DNA of 64,000 bases from Sarcophilus harrisii (lineage: Eukaryota > Chordata > Mammalia > Dasyuromorphia > Dasyuridae), in contig NC_045427.1 of assembly GCF_902635505.1 (NCBI RefSeq), positions 513,592,165 through 513,656,164 of the forward strand. Reading direction: 5' to 3'. This document shows, piece by piece, positions 55,023-64,000 of this stretch. The position numbers were made by a program, and so were the translations under genes. The notes under the pieces are model-generated. The model saw only the letters and a program-made list of their open reading frames with translations, was not told the DNA's origin and did no database searches. Each line of letters starts with the position of its first letter. The first letter of the stretch is position 1.

Positions 55023-55189
55023 AAAAGTATTTTGTAATCATGTTCATATAATTCCTGGATTCCAAAATATCTTTGTAAGGGACAACAATGGCAGTAATTC
55101 TGCCTCTGGAACCCTATTAACAAACTGATTTCACCCTCAGGCTCTCACTTGTACTGCCCTGACATGAATCATACGTGAATCTGAAAATA

Positions 55190-55515
55190 TATGTGGATGA
55201 AAGTTGACATAACAATCTATTAATTTTTCCCCAATGAACATTTTATTTTCTCTTCATCCCTTACCCTCCTTCTACTGATTAAAAACAACAATAATCTTCT
55301 AACAATTATTCATTAGTCAAGCAAAACAAATTCCCACACTCACCATGTTCAAAATTATACATCTCATATATTCCTTTAGTCCATATCCTCTCTGTAGGGA
55401 AGTGGGCAATATTCTTCATCATCAATCTTTTACAATAATGGATTGCCATTTTATTGATCAGAGTACTTAAGTCTTTCCAAATTGTTTGTCTTTACAACTC
55501 AATTAAGATATTTTA
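55190..55515 (-). mobile_element. L1 3' UTR, lineage C, antisense
   Basis: 'attagtcaagcaaaacaaattcccacactcaccatgttc', 'atacatctcatatattcc', 'gattgccattttattgatcagagtacttaagtctttccaaattgtttgtctttaca' is the reverse complement of the UTR type seen at 1-482. Confidence 0.78.
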
Positions 55516-55629
55516 AATCCTTTACATTGTGTGAATAATTCTATTATTAAATTCTAACTAGATGTTCAAATGTATCTTTTGCTTGAGGTGGATCTTAGGA
55601 CATTTGAAATAGAAAACTTCAGGCACTTA

Positions 55630-55745
55630 TCTTTAATGATTCAACCTATATACTGAACCCCTACTCTTCAAAAGACACTGTGTCAAGCATCTAGGAGGAT
55701 TCAAAGTAATCTAATACATAGTCTTTTGCTCTCAACGAAGTACCC
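55630..55745 (-). mobile_element. LINE-2 tail, antisense
   Basis: 'atactgaacccctactcttcaaaagacactgtgtcaagcatctaggaggattcaaag' then 'tcttttgctctcaacgaag'; weak but in order. Confidence 0.5.
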
Positions 55746-56313
55746 TTCTTCTTAAAGCAGTAGTTAGACACACAGAGATTGTACATGTGGGATTTGACTG
55801 AGGAGTAGCCTGGGTTGAAGGACACAAGCTCACCAAGGCTTGACTCAGGAGATGAGTGAAGATGAAAGCAACCTTTGCCTTGGTAGAGAGGAAGCAAGAA
55901 ACCTTGTTTATAATTTCATAGCTGAACTCTTGTTCTTCTTTGGTTAGAGACAGACCAAATATATTTGCCATTCTAAGATGATATTTTGATGGTGGAGAAT
56001 GTGAAGACATTTTAGGTCACCAATAGAAATCCTTCTATGAGATACAGAAACTAAAGTTCTATAAGGGATATTATTATGACTTTGTGCTCTGAGATAATTC
56101 TTAATTGGCTAAGTCTTACTGCATCCCTGAGGTCATTTGTAATTAGGGTTAGAATGACTTACCTTTTAATTCAATGATATCTCAGTCCTCCAGTAGCATA
56201 GTTTTCAGGATTTTCTGCATGTTTTACTAAAATCCTCCTCTAAAGTCTTATCACTGATGGAGGCCACTTAAGGATTTCCAAAATTATGACTGTAGAGAGC
56301 AATCATGTGAAAC
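55746..56313. other. No recognisable feature
   Basis: A 92-codon minus frame (55732-56010) shows nothing known. Otherwise plain. Confidence 0.4.
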
Positions 56314-56329
56314 ATATGGACTAGGGGCC

Positions 56330-56520
56330 CAGGGGTCCTCAAACTTTTTAAATAGGGGGCCAGTTCACTGTCCCTCATACTGTTGGAGGGTCAGCCTATA
56401 GTAAAAAAAAAACTTTGTTTTGTGGGCCTTTAAATAAAGAAACTACATAGCCCTGGGTGAGGGGGATAAATGTCCTTAGCTGCCCCATCTGGCCCGTGGG
56501 CTGTAGTTTGAGGACCCCTG
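56330..56520 (+). mobile_element. Non-autonomous hAT element (191 bp) with 16-bp TIRs
   Basis: Starts caggggtcctcaaact and ends with the exact reverse complement agtttgaggacccctg. Interior words include 'gggggccagttcactgtccctca' and 'ggcccgtgggctgtagtttg'. No transposase. The immediate flanks do not match, but atatggac (56314-56321) and caatggac (56521-56528) agree in 6 of 8 if 8 extra bases (taggggcc) at the left end are disregarded. Opossum-type hAT (Charlie-like) families have ends of this kind; exact family not certain. Confidence 0.88.
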
Positions 56521-56584
56521 CAATGGACAGTCCAAACACTGATTTCACCAAGTACAGAGATGAAGCTTAATCATAGAATGCTGA

Positions 56585-56730
56585 ATTCTTTCCTTCCTCC
56601 CTTCCTCTGTCCTTCTCTACCTTCCTTCCTTGCTCTTTCTTTCTTTTTCTTTTTTTCTTTCTTTTTTTTTCTTCCTTTCTTTCTTTTTCTTTCTCCTTCC
56701 TTCCTTCCTTCCTTCCTTCCTTCCCTCTAT
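56585..56730. repeat. CTTT/CCTT pyrimidine tract
   Basis: CCTT and CTTT units ending in seven CTTC units. Open frames across it on both strands (69 codons each) are low-complexity. Confidence 0.95.
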
Positions 56731-57960
56731 AGGTACTCATTAAACTGTTGTGACACTGAAAGATTTTGACCTGCATTTGCCTGTGTTTTACCTAATTTCT
56801 CTCTGGATGTGAATGGCAGGATGATGTTCACCATTTCTTACTAATTTAAACTGCTTTCTACTTTACACATTGATCCTGAGAAACACACCTTCCCTATAGT
56901 CTTAGTGTGTCATTCCTTGACGCTAAGCTAATTCATATGCTATATCATGCCAAGGTTCAAAGGAACAACCTTAATTGTTGTTTTGCTTCTGAGGATAGTT
57001 TTGAAGTTTATAGGGAAATAATGTCTCCACCTTTCAGCTGGAAAGGGGAGATTTTAAATGAGTGTTCTTTGAAGTCCTGAATGTAATGATATGTATAAAA
57101 ACTTGTTGATAATTAACTTTACAGATTTTTCTTGTGGTGACAAGAATTCTTAAAATACTAGTGGGAACATAGTAATATTGAGCTGCTTACTTTTTTATTT
57201 TTTAACCAAAAAAACCCAGTAATCCTGTAAGATTAGTACTAAATAAATGTGTTCATGAATAATGCAGAGAATGGTTGAATAATCATTTTAAGATGACACA
57301 CAAGTATGCCAGCTTCTTGAGGCACTTAAAGTCTGCTTTGAAAATAGTTCTGATAGTTATCTACAGTGTAGGATAACAATCTAAGAACTGTCATCCTAAA
57401 TAGGCATTTTATTTCTGGTTTTGTTCCCCTCTTAGATGTATTCTCTAGCAATTAGCCACCAGATTGTATTTTTAATATTACTAATAACTTCATCATGGGT
57501 GTGACTATTTTGCAGGAAATGATATGCAAGGAACATTCCCAATAAATTGTTCTTTTCCAGGAAATCAAAGTTAGAACATTTTTTTTGGAACAAATTTAAC
57601 AAAAAGAAAATAAAATCTGACATTTGTTTTATTGTTCCATGTGAATAGTTTGCTTTTAATAACACCTTATATTTCTATTTCTATCGTTATACTTCAATTT
57701 AAATAAATTTTATATATAAAAATAAGAATTTATATGCAAGATAAATGAGAAGGTCAATGTTTGCTTTACAAAACAATTCTTCACTGAACCAAGAATTGGC
57801 AGTATAATCAATTAATATTGTCCTTAAAATATTGTTTGATTTAATTTAGTCTCTAGTAAACTATAAAGAATATCAGGATCACTGACATATTGCTCCTACT
57901 CTATGGGATAACCAAACTGTTTCTATTCTAATTTAAATTATTGAAAATTAAATGACTTTA
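56731..57960. other. Longest stretch without an assigned repeat in the right half
   Basis: AT-rich, single-copy-looking sequence. No exon, promoter or RNA gene can be supported. Confidence 0.4.
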
Positions 57961-57964
57961 AGCA

Positions 57965-58172
57965 TGAGAGGGAGCTTAGTGGAATGGAAAGCCTATTAGA
58001 TTTGCAGTCTGGACCCTAGTGTAGAGTCCTAACTTTACCATTTTCTTCCTCTGTGACTTTGGATCAGGGACTTGTCTCTTGATCTCAGGTTCCTCACATG
58101 TAAAATTTTTTTGTACTAGATGGCCTCTGAAATCTCTTCTATATCTAAATCTCATTTTATGATCCTGCATTG
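57965..58172 (+). mobile_element. MIR-type SINE
   Basis: 'gagagggagcttagtggaatggaaagcctattagatttgcagtctgg', 'tcctctgtgactttggatcagggact', 'caggttcctcacatgtaaaa', 'actagatggcctctgaaatctcttctatatctaaatctc'. Confidence 0.88.
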
Positions 58173-58244
58173 TCAAATATGCACTATATAGTTCAAGTCA
58201 AATCCCCAGTTATAAGACAAAAAATGAGATTTTTTTCCCCTTCT

Positions 58245-58400
58245 GTCTGTTCAGAGGCAGTTTGGTAGACAGAGTCTGCTCAAGTAGACCTCAGAATTAG
58301 GAAATCTTAGGTTTAAATCTTCCAGGTCTTCGAGTCTGACACATGCTGGATCTTTGTCACTAGGTAAATCACTTCATGTCTCAGAGTTTTGGGAAGTTCC
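58245..58400 (+). mobile_element. Diverged tRNA-SINE
   Basis: 'gaggcagtttggtagacagagtctgctcaagtagacctcagaattaggaaatcttaggtttaaatc', 'ctttgtcactaggtaaatcacttcatgtctcag' keeps the head and central box of the CORE-SINE group. Confidence 0.6.
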
Positions 58401-58539
58401 CTAAGATTATATGTGGCATAAGATAAGTTGCTGGTAGAGAGAATTTCCTTACTGGAACTTCCCTACACCAGTGGAAATGTAGGTCTTCTATCCTTAGTTC
58501 TTTTCAGTTATTCCTCTATACGCTTCCTTTTTGATTATC

Positions 58540-59370
58540 ATGCAATGTAGATGCCTGTTAAATCTTTTAGCTCCTTTCACTCAAGTTCCAGTCCCATATG
58601 TTCAATGTATTCTACATCTAAATGTCTTGAAACATCTGAAAACCCTTTCCTCTCTTTCAGTCCTCAAGTTCATTTAGTTGACAAGTTCTATCAGTTTTAT
58701 CTTACAATATGTATCACATCTGTCTCGCTTTTTCCACTTATATTGCCAACATTCTCATTCAGGTCTTCATTAACTCTCACCAGAATTATTGCCAAAGCTA
58801 TCTAACTTGATCTTCACATTTCTATATTCTCTTTCTATCCTATCTTTTACCCTACGACAAAATAGTTTTCCTAATGTACAAACGTTATCAATTATTTCTC
58901 TATTCTGTCACTCCACTACTTACCAGACAAAATATGAACTCTTTATATCTGACATTCTAGCATCCCCACAATCTGGTCCCAACTTCCAGGCTCGTTGTTT
59001 TCTTCTTCATGTGCAATTGTACTCCTTTCTCCATGTCCTTGATTGCACCATCCCCATAAGTGGAATGGACTCCTTTGTGTCCAGTGGCTCTTGTTGAAAC
59101 TTTTTCCTTTCTTTAAAACCCAGCTCTCTGAGGAGACCTTATTTCCCCAGCTATGTCATCTTCTTTTCCTTAAATCTCCCATGCCTTTCTGACTTGACTT
59201 ACATAGTTATGATGTTTTAACTTGGGTTATTGTTACTTGTATATATGTCTCATCCCTTTTGTTAAGCTTTATGAGCTAGAAACTGTCTTGTTTCATTCTT
59301 TGATGCCCATAACTTAACATAGGACTTGAGAAACTTTTGATGAATTAAACTGAATTGAGTAGCTGGCACT
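58540..59370 (+). mobile_element. LINE-2 ORF2 C-terminus and 3' UTR, sense
   Basis: Order preserved: 'ttccacttatattgccaacattctcattcaggtcttcattaactctcacc', 'aaaatatgaactctttatatctgacattctagcatcccc', 'ctctgaggagaccttatttcccc', 'ttaagctttatgagctagaaactgtcttg', 'gatgaattaaactgaattga'. Open frames of 84 and 102 codons cover parts of it but ORF2 as a whole is broken. Confidence 0.82.
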
Positions 59371-60328
59371 CAAGAAATGTGAGTTAACTTTTTAATAAAT
59401 AAATCTTCTGCTTGACAACATCTAATCTAAAAAATAAAGTATTTTCCTATTCTAAGTACCCAAGTTTTGCTCTGGGAAACTCTTCATGTATTTATATTCT
59501 TTGTGTACATCTTAAGAAAAAATCTCAGATAAGAAGAATCTAAAGGTTCTGTAACAGTAAGGTCCAAGTCAGATAGTAACTGCTCCATGAAAGAGATCCA
59601 TGGAATTTATTTAAGCACCAGACTAAATAATCTTTTTTAAAGGAGGCAATAAACATCTCCAGCCTTTGAACTATTTGCATTCAGTGACATTTATCATCAT
59701 ATAGTTTAGTCATAAAAGATAAGTCAAAACATTTCTGGTGACTGCAGAAATAGTCACCAGAAGACTTAGTAACAAAGGTTACTTTCCACAAGTAACAAAA
59801 AGGAACCTTCTCTTGGCTTTATGCCTGAATGCAAAGAAAGAATAGTGATGTGTGTGTCTAGACTGTTATTAGTCTTAAAGCTTAATTGGCTCATTGATGT
59901 CTATTCAGATTTTATTTCATTCCTTCTTCCCACCCCCCCAACCTCTCCATATACATCACAGTCCCTTCAGTTTTAAAACTGATGACAATCTTGAGGTATC
60001 ACCAGTGACCAGTGCTTAATATATTAAGCATATATTATAAAAAGATAGATTAGAACTCTCAAGAGATTTGCAGACAAATAGAAAACTTATTTCATAATTG
60101 CTAAATAATTCTCAAAGTAGAAGAATTTACTAATTTCAACAAAGATCATGGAATAAAGAAAGAAGATTAAAAATAGCACTTCCTTAATGGGGGAAATATT
60201 TTCCATCTAACAAGATTTCTGTTTGCTTTATCTTTATAAAACAAATAAAAAACAAACTTGTGTAGTTTGTGTAGCAAAGAGATTATTAACACAGAGATCT
60301 TCCATGTTTTCCAGCATGGAGTCATTTC
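59371..60328. other. Unassigned; contains a small hairpin
   Basis: No repeat or gene. See the 11-bp inverted repeat at 59733-59762. Confidence 0.4.
59733..59762. repeat. Perfect 11-bp inverted repeat, 8-nt loop
   Basis: Arms ttctggtgact (59733-59743) and agtcaccagaa (59752-59762) with loop gcagaaat. Not followed by a T run, so not terminator-like. Function unknown, possibly chance. Confidence 0.8.
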
Positions 60329-60329
60329 A

Positions 60330-60412
60330 TAATAATATAGAATCATAGAATATTAAGAATAGAAAGGATCCCAAAGATCATCTGATTCAGCCTCCTAGAT
60401 TTATAGAATCAA
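60330..60412 (-). mobile_element. MIR 3' half, antisense
   Basis: 'atagaatcatagaatattaagaatagaaaggatcccaaagatcatctgattcagcc' is the reversed MIR 3' half. Confidence 0.75.
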
Positions 60413-60765
60413 TTCAATTCAATAAACAACTTAAAAAATTACTATAATGCATAATGTTGATATGTAAATAAGTATTATATAATATTAATATATAAATAAT
60501 AAATAATATAAATAAGTCATTGAATGCCAAAACAAAAATTTTAAGAAGCTAATACACTGGGGAATGGGGGGATGGGAAGTATGATAATATAACAAAAAAA
60601 GTAAAAACTAATGTATTCCAAGAAGGACAGAATTAGGAACTTAGGGAGCTCAAAAAAAGGCTTCATGTATAAGTAGAATCTTAACTGCACTTTGAAGAAA
60701 GAAATGTAAACTAGACATGTGCAAAGACTTGGAAGTGAGAGACAAAATTTAATCTATTCATAAAC
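60413..60765 (-). mobile_element. LINE-2, antisense, weak
   Basis: 'attcaataaacaacttaaaaaatta' as a possible tail. 'caagaaggacagaattaggaac', 'aaaaggcttcatgtataagtagaatcttaactgcactttgaagaaag' correspond to the reversed UTR/ORF2 junction. Confidence 0.6.
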
Positions 60766-60915
60766 AGCTATTCAGACAGTTTACTTTTTTTTCTGTTAAA
60801 AAAAAAAAAAAGCTAACACATACACAAAACCCCACATACCAGAACACAAAAGAGGATTTTATATGAAATGATGAATCTCCATTTCATACTACCTGTTTGT
60901 TTTTTTAATACAATA

Positions 60916-61049
60916 GGGGCAGCTAGGTGGTACAGTGACTAGAGGACCAACCCTGAAGTGAGGATCTGAATTCAAATGTGACCTCAGACACTTAACACTT
61001 CCTAGCTGTGTGACCCTGGGCATGTCACTTAACCCCAATTGCCTCAGCC

Positions 61050-61106
<57 letters not shown>
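60916..61106 (+). mobile_element. Marsupial tRNA-SINE with perfect TSD and (GA)n tail
   Basis: 'ggggcagctaggtggtacagtgactagagg', 'gatctgaattcaaatgtgacctcagacacttaacacttcctagctgtgtgaccctgggcatgtcacttaaccccaattgcctcag', tail A6 then (GA)n to 61104. The TSD aatacaata is perfect at 60907-60915 and 61107-61115. Least diverged SINE in the window. Confidence 0.96.
61055..61104. repeat. (GA)n microsatellite in the SINE tail
   Basis: About 25 GA units with one A insertion near the end, lying between the SINE body and its right TSD. Confidence 0.97.
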
Positions 61107-61110
<4 letters not shown>

Positions 61111-61179
61111 CAATAAACCCTGTTCACATCGTTCAAAACCACACTGCTTTTCTGTCATTTCTTCTGAATTTCCTTTTGT

Positions 61180-61690
61180 TCTCTTCTATATTTTTAAAAC
61201 AAATGTTCAATGGCCTCCTTTTTATATACCTTTACTGCTAATCCCTCTCTCACCCTACCTTTACTCTTATTCTCAGTTAAAAACTAAGAAGAAAGAAAAA
61301 TCATTTCCACAAATAAGCAGTCACGCACAAGATGAATCCATACAGTGATCATATGCAAAAATGTATGATTCTTTCTGTACCTTGAGTGTATCATCTGACT
61401 GCCAGGAAATAGATTTCACATTTCTTCAGAGGTCCTCTGATGATTTGGTTGCTCATTGCATTGATCACAGTTCTTAACTCTTTCAAGGTTGTTTACACTT
61501 CTGTTATCTTTGTATAAATTGTTCCCTGGGTTCTTCTATTCGTATCACTCTGTACCAGTAAATAGGACTTTCTTACCCAAGATTCTCTGAAGCTATTTCT
61601 TGTGGAGCAGTAATACTCTATTGCATTCACATATTATAATTTGTCTAGTTTTTCTTCAATTGACTGACAATTTTTTTTAGATTCCTCCTC
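61180..61690 (-). mobile_element. L1 3' UTR and ORF2 end, antisense
   Basis: 'gatcacagttcttaactctttcaaggttgtttacacttctgttatc', 'aagctatttcttgtggagcagtaatactctattgcattcacatattataatttgtctagtt' is reversed L1 ORF2 end. 61190-61460 is its UTR, of a type close to lineage C. Confidence 0.75.
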
Positions 61691-62255
61691 TATCCTCCTT
61701 CTCCCATCCCCTTCTCTCCTCTCCTCTCCTCTTTTTCTTTCCTTTCCTTTCCCTTGCCATAAGGAACTTTAGTTGCTGAAGATTATTATTTCTCTAGTAT
61801 TAACTTCCCTATTAATGCCAACTCCCATCCCCATTTGTTTCTCCATTGAGTTTCATGCATTTCTTTACTAAACTCTGGGTGTGTGGATTCAACACTGCTC
61901 TGTTCAATCCAGAAGAATAAGGATCATCTAATGCCTGGTCTTGTCACCTCTTTGACCATGTTCATATACTCTTTTTTTCACACTACAGTGCACTTCCTTC
62001 ACGTTCTTATGTGCCCCTCCATACTTTTGCATCACCTTCATTCTCCTTTCCACATTAGTGTATTCCTTTATATTTTAAGGTTTCCTGCTTTTTGTATTAA
62101 TTCACTAAATGCCCTATTGTAATAGATGTGAGCAATTTTCATTTATGCTTTCTTGAAATATAATATCAGGACCATTATAAAATAATGATTTTCAGGGAGT
62201 CAAATGATTCTTAAATTTTCTCTCCTTAACCACTTCATGAGGTTCTATTGTACTT
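61691..62255. other. C/T-rich start, otherwise unassigned
   Basis: (CTCTC)n-like pyrimidine patch at 61705-61760. 61880-62120 shows a 79-codon frame I do not recognise. Confidence 0.4.
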
Positions 62256-62257
62256 TA

Positions 62258-62258
62258 T

Positions 62259-62301
<43 letters not shown>

Positions 62302-62350
62302 AAAAAGAAAGAAAGAAAAAAGAAAGAAAGAAAGAAAGAAAGAAAGAAAA

Positions 62351-62417
<67 letters not shown>

Positions 62418-62582
62418 GAAGGAAGGAGGAGAAGGAAGGAGGAGAAGGAAGGAAGGAGGAGGAGGAGGAAAGGGAGAGTAAAAGGAAAGAGATAGAAAAG
62501 GGGAAAAAAGGAAGAGGGAAGTGGAGGAAAGGGAGGAAAGAGAGGAGAAGGAGGAAAAGGAAAAAGAAGAATAGGGGAAGAA
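62258..62582. repeat. (AAAG)n then GGA-rich tract
   Basis: About 160 bp of AAAG units with a few AAAAAG interruptions, then (GGAA)/(GGA) blocks to 62582. Open frames here reach 133 codons on the minus strand (Phe/Leu/Ser-rich) and are artefacts. Confidence 0.97.
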
Positions 62583-62964
62583 AACAATTCATCATATCTA
62601 ATCAACATAACTGAATCAGATAATGTCCCTTCACTTATAGTCCTCCACTTTTGCAAAGAAGGAAGTAAGGTACATTTTCTAATCCCCCCCTACCCCCTAT
62701 TCCCTGAACCCATCCTGATCATTAAAATATACAACATTTGGTTTTAGATTTTTATTCTTTCTACTTACATTTCAACATTTATTAAGAATCTATTACGTAT
62801 ACAAAATTATGTTAGAAGCTCAAGAAACAAAGATTTTAAATGACCATCTTGCCCTCAAGAAATTTGTAATTTGGATTGGGAGCAGGGGTTGAAGATGAAA
62901 CATGTATAGAAATATATTGCAATATTATAGGCGATACTATGATAGTATATAGATAGTACCATGA

Positions 62965-63382
62965 GAAACGCTAAGGGGGAGGAGTCATTTCATGAAATGC
63001 GTACTAGGTTTAGAAACAGAATCCCTGAGTTCAAATCCCAGTCTTCTTTTTTGTTACCATTGTGACCTTGGGCAGATCACTGAACCACTCTGAATCTCAA
63101 TTTCCTTATCTGCCAAATGAGGGGATTTTACTAGATCAGGGCTTCCTAAAATTTTCCTATTCACAATCCCTTTTCTTTGGAGAAATTTTTACTTGACCTC
63201 AGGCATATAAGTATATAAAAAAGCTACACAAATCTAACATTTACTGATTATAAATCATAATTTCATGACCCCTATATTCAGTGATATAATCTCTTATGGG
63301 ATCATGATCCATAGTTTAAGAAGCTTTGGATTAGATGATCTCTAAATGTCATTTCAGTCTAAGGTTATGACTTTATATTAGT
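62965..63382 (+). mobile_element. MIR-type SINE split by hAT
   Basis: 'gcgtactaggtttagaaacagaatccctgagttcaaatcccag', 'tgtgaccttgggcagatcactgaaccactctgaatctcaatttccttatctgccaaatgaggggattttactagat' | hAT | 'gattagatgatctctaaatgtcatttcagtctaaggttatga'. A normal MIR if the hAT is taken out. Confidence 0.85.
63137..63328 (+). mobile_element. Non-autonomous hAT element (192 bp) in a MIR
   Basis: Left end cagggcttcctaaa, right end (reversed) caaagcttcttaaa, imperfect 14-bp TIRs. Interior 'gagaaatttttacttgacctcaggcatataagtatataaaa', 'aacatttactgattataaatcataatttcatgacccc'. 8-bp flanks tactagat (63129-63136) and gattagat (63329-63336) agree in 6 of 8, as expected for an old hAT TSD. The wording resembles a hAT family known from opossum and some other vertebrates; name not certain. 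No transposase. Confidence 0.85.
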
Positions 63383-63489
63383 GTAAATGTAAAGATTAGG
63401 AAAGGCTTCTTGGAAGATGTGGCCTTAGATTTAAACCTTGAAAAAAATGAAGATGGTTTGAAAATCAAAACAAGTCTAGAGGTAGAAAG

Positions 63490-64000
63490 ACTTTAACTTT
63501 TTTTTAAAAATGTGAAAAGAGTGAAATAATCACCAATGAATAAGAAATTAAAGTACTAATTAAGAGACATTTTGCCCAATTATCTACCAATAAATCTAAC
63601 AATCTGAATGAAATTGATGGATATAAATATAAAATATCTAGAATGGCAGGTCAGAAAATAGAATGCCCAATAACTCCATCTTAGAAAAAGAAATTAAACA
63701 AGATATTAATGAACTCTCTAAGAGAAAAAGTTCTAGGGGAAAAAGATTCATTCATGAACAACCAAATATTTAAAAAACAATTCATTCCAATACTAAGTAA
63801 CTTATTTGAAAAAATAGGTAAAAAAAAGTCATATCAAACTTCTTTTATGAGATACATATGGTACTAACACCTAAACCAGGAAGAACTAAAACAGAAAATG
63901 AAAATTATAGACTAATTTCTCTAATGAATATCAATAAAAAATTTTTTTGAGCAAAATTCTAGCAAGATGATTATAGCAATATATCACAAGGATCACAATA
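63490..64000 (+). mobile_element. L1 ORF2 (start of RT domain), sense, runs off window
   Basis: 'ctaccaataaatctaacaatctgaatgaaattgatgg' (N..L..IDK-like codons), 'aatgaactctctaagagaaaaagttctagggg' where L1 has 'ctacc..aaaaaaagtccaggaccagatgg', 'atatggtactaacacctaaaccaggaagaac' (ILIPKPGR) and 'aattatagactaatttctctaatgaatatc' (NYRPISLMNI). Closed by stops and short indels. Confidence 0.88.

Larger units (their letters stand above)
51640..55060 (-). mobile_element. Antisense L1 in three pieces
   Basis: 51640-52264: reversed tail, 3' UTR ('gttgtgaaagaagaatcagaacaaaaggg', 'ttttggaattgtcttggatcattgtattgctgaa') and ORF2 end up to 'aataatctctttgg'. 53629-54326: ORF2 further 5' ('gatacagatctactagtgatattg', 'accagtaccaaataatttcgatgattacc'). 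55035-55060: 'taatcatgttcatataattcctgg'. The three parts are collinear in one L1; the gaps are two sense L1 insertions with TSDs. Confidence 0.92.
62765..63480 (-). mobile_element. LINE-2 3' end, antisense, split by MIR
   Basis: 62765-62960: tail 'acatttattaagaatctattacgtatacaaaattatgttag', UTR 'catcttgccctcaagaaatttgtaatttgg'. 63385-63480: 'gtaaagattaggaaaggcttcttggaagatgtggccttagatttaaaccttg'. The two halves are collinear; between them lies a MIR that itself carries a hAT element. Confidence 0.78.

Noticed and set aside
51640-55060. Tandem or segmental duplication explaining the repeated L1 ends
   Set aside because: Orientation and TSDs show independent insertions instead.
60916-61050. tRNA gene
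   Set aside because: The tRNA-like head belongs to a SINE with TSD and tail; no complete cloverleaf is present.
62245-62656. Frames of 116-133 codons (minus) and 77 codons (plus)
   Set aside because: They read an AAAG/GGA simple repeat.

Overview
This window is mammalian nuclear DNA, almost certainly marsupial, and it reads as intergenic or deep intronic sequence. I found no host protein-coding gene, tRNA, snRNA or rRNA that I can support. The taxonomic call rests on the transposable elements. There are many L1 3' ends of the marsupial type (ORF2 end, T-rich 3' UTR, then an aaaatttggaac.caaggt box and an aataaaa.gcttt tail), tRNA-like CORE-SINEs beginning ggcagctaggtgg.cagtg, a great deal of LINE-2 (ORF2 and 3' UTR) and MIR-type SINEs, and small hAT elements. 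The gggcagctaggtgg form of the SINE head is closer to Australian marsupial SINEs than to the American opossum form as I remember them, so an australidelphian (possibly dasyurid) source is my inference. No database was searched.

Layout. 1-5.8 kb: L1 3' ends in both orientations, a TA microsatellite and an L1 with matching target-site duplications (TSDs). 5.8-11.7 kb: the least repeat-dense part and the most GC-rich (about 9.2-9.6 kb), with MIRs and a possible hAT element. 11.7-17.1 kb: a block of LINE-2, two sense ORF2-bearing copies and then antisense copies; the second sense copy is split by an L1 that is itself split by another L1. 17-24.3 kb: MIR and CORE-SINEs, nested L1s at 20.4-21.6 kb, an L1 with perfect TSDs at 22.1 kb, and LINE-2. 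24.4-27.5 kb: a long antisense L1 running from ORF2 back to ORF1, broken by a SINE, an L1 tail and a solo LTR. 27.5-36.8 kb: MIRs, CORE-SINEs, LINE-2 and long GAGA/GACA tracts. 36.8-46 kb: L1, LINE-2, and AT-rich sequence I cannot assign. 46-48 kb: antisense L1 ORF2 with a 67-nt poly(T). 48-51 kb: SINEs and LINE-2. 51.6-55.1 kb: one antisense L1 cut by two sense L1s, each with its own TSD. 55-64 kb: two small hAT elements (one inside a MIR that lies inside a LINE-2), LINE-2, a SINE with perfect TSDs, a long AAAG repeat, and the start of a sense L1 ORF2 running off the window.

The main information here is stratigraphic. LINE-2 and MIR are the oldest layer, then hAT elements and CORE-SINEs, then several L1 3'-UTR lineages, with the lineage at 14671-15053 and 22085-22565 among the youngest. 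Every long open frame I examined is either low-complexity sequence, a LINE remnant, or unsupported. I did not find a novel genetic system; the best leads are nested insertions with readable junctions, an insertion consisting only of A-rich tail, a local duplication within LINE-2, recurrent purine-tract expansion inside LINE-2, and a few repeat families I could not name.
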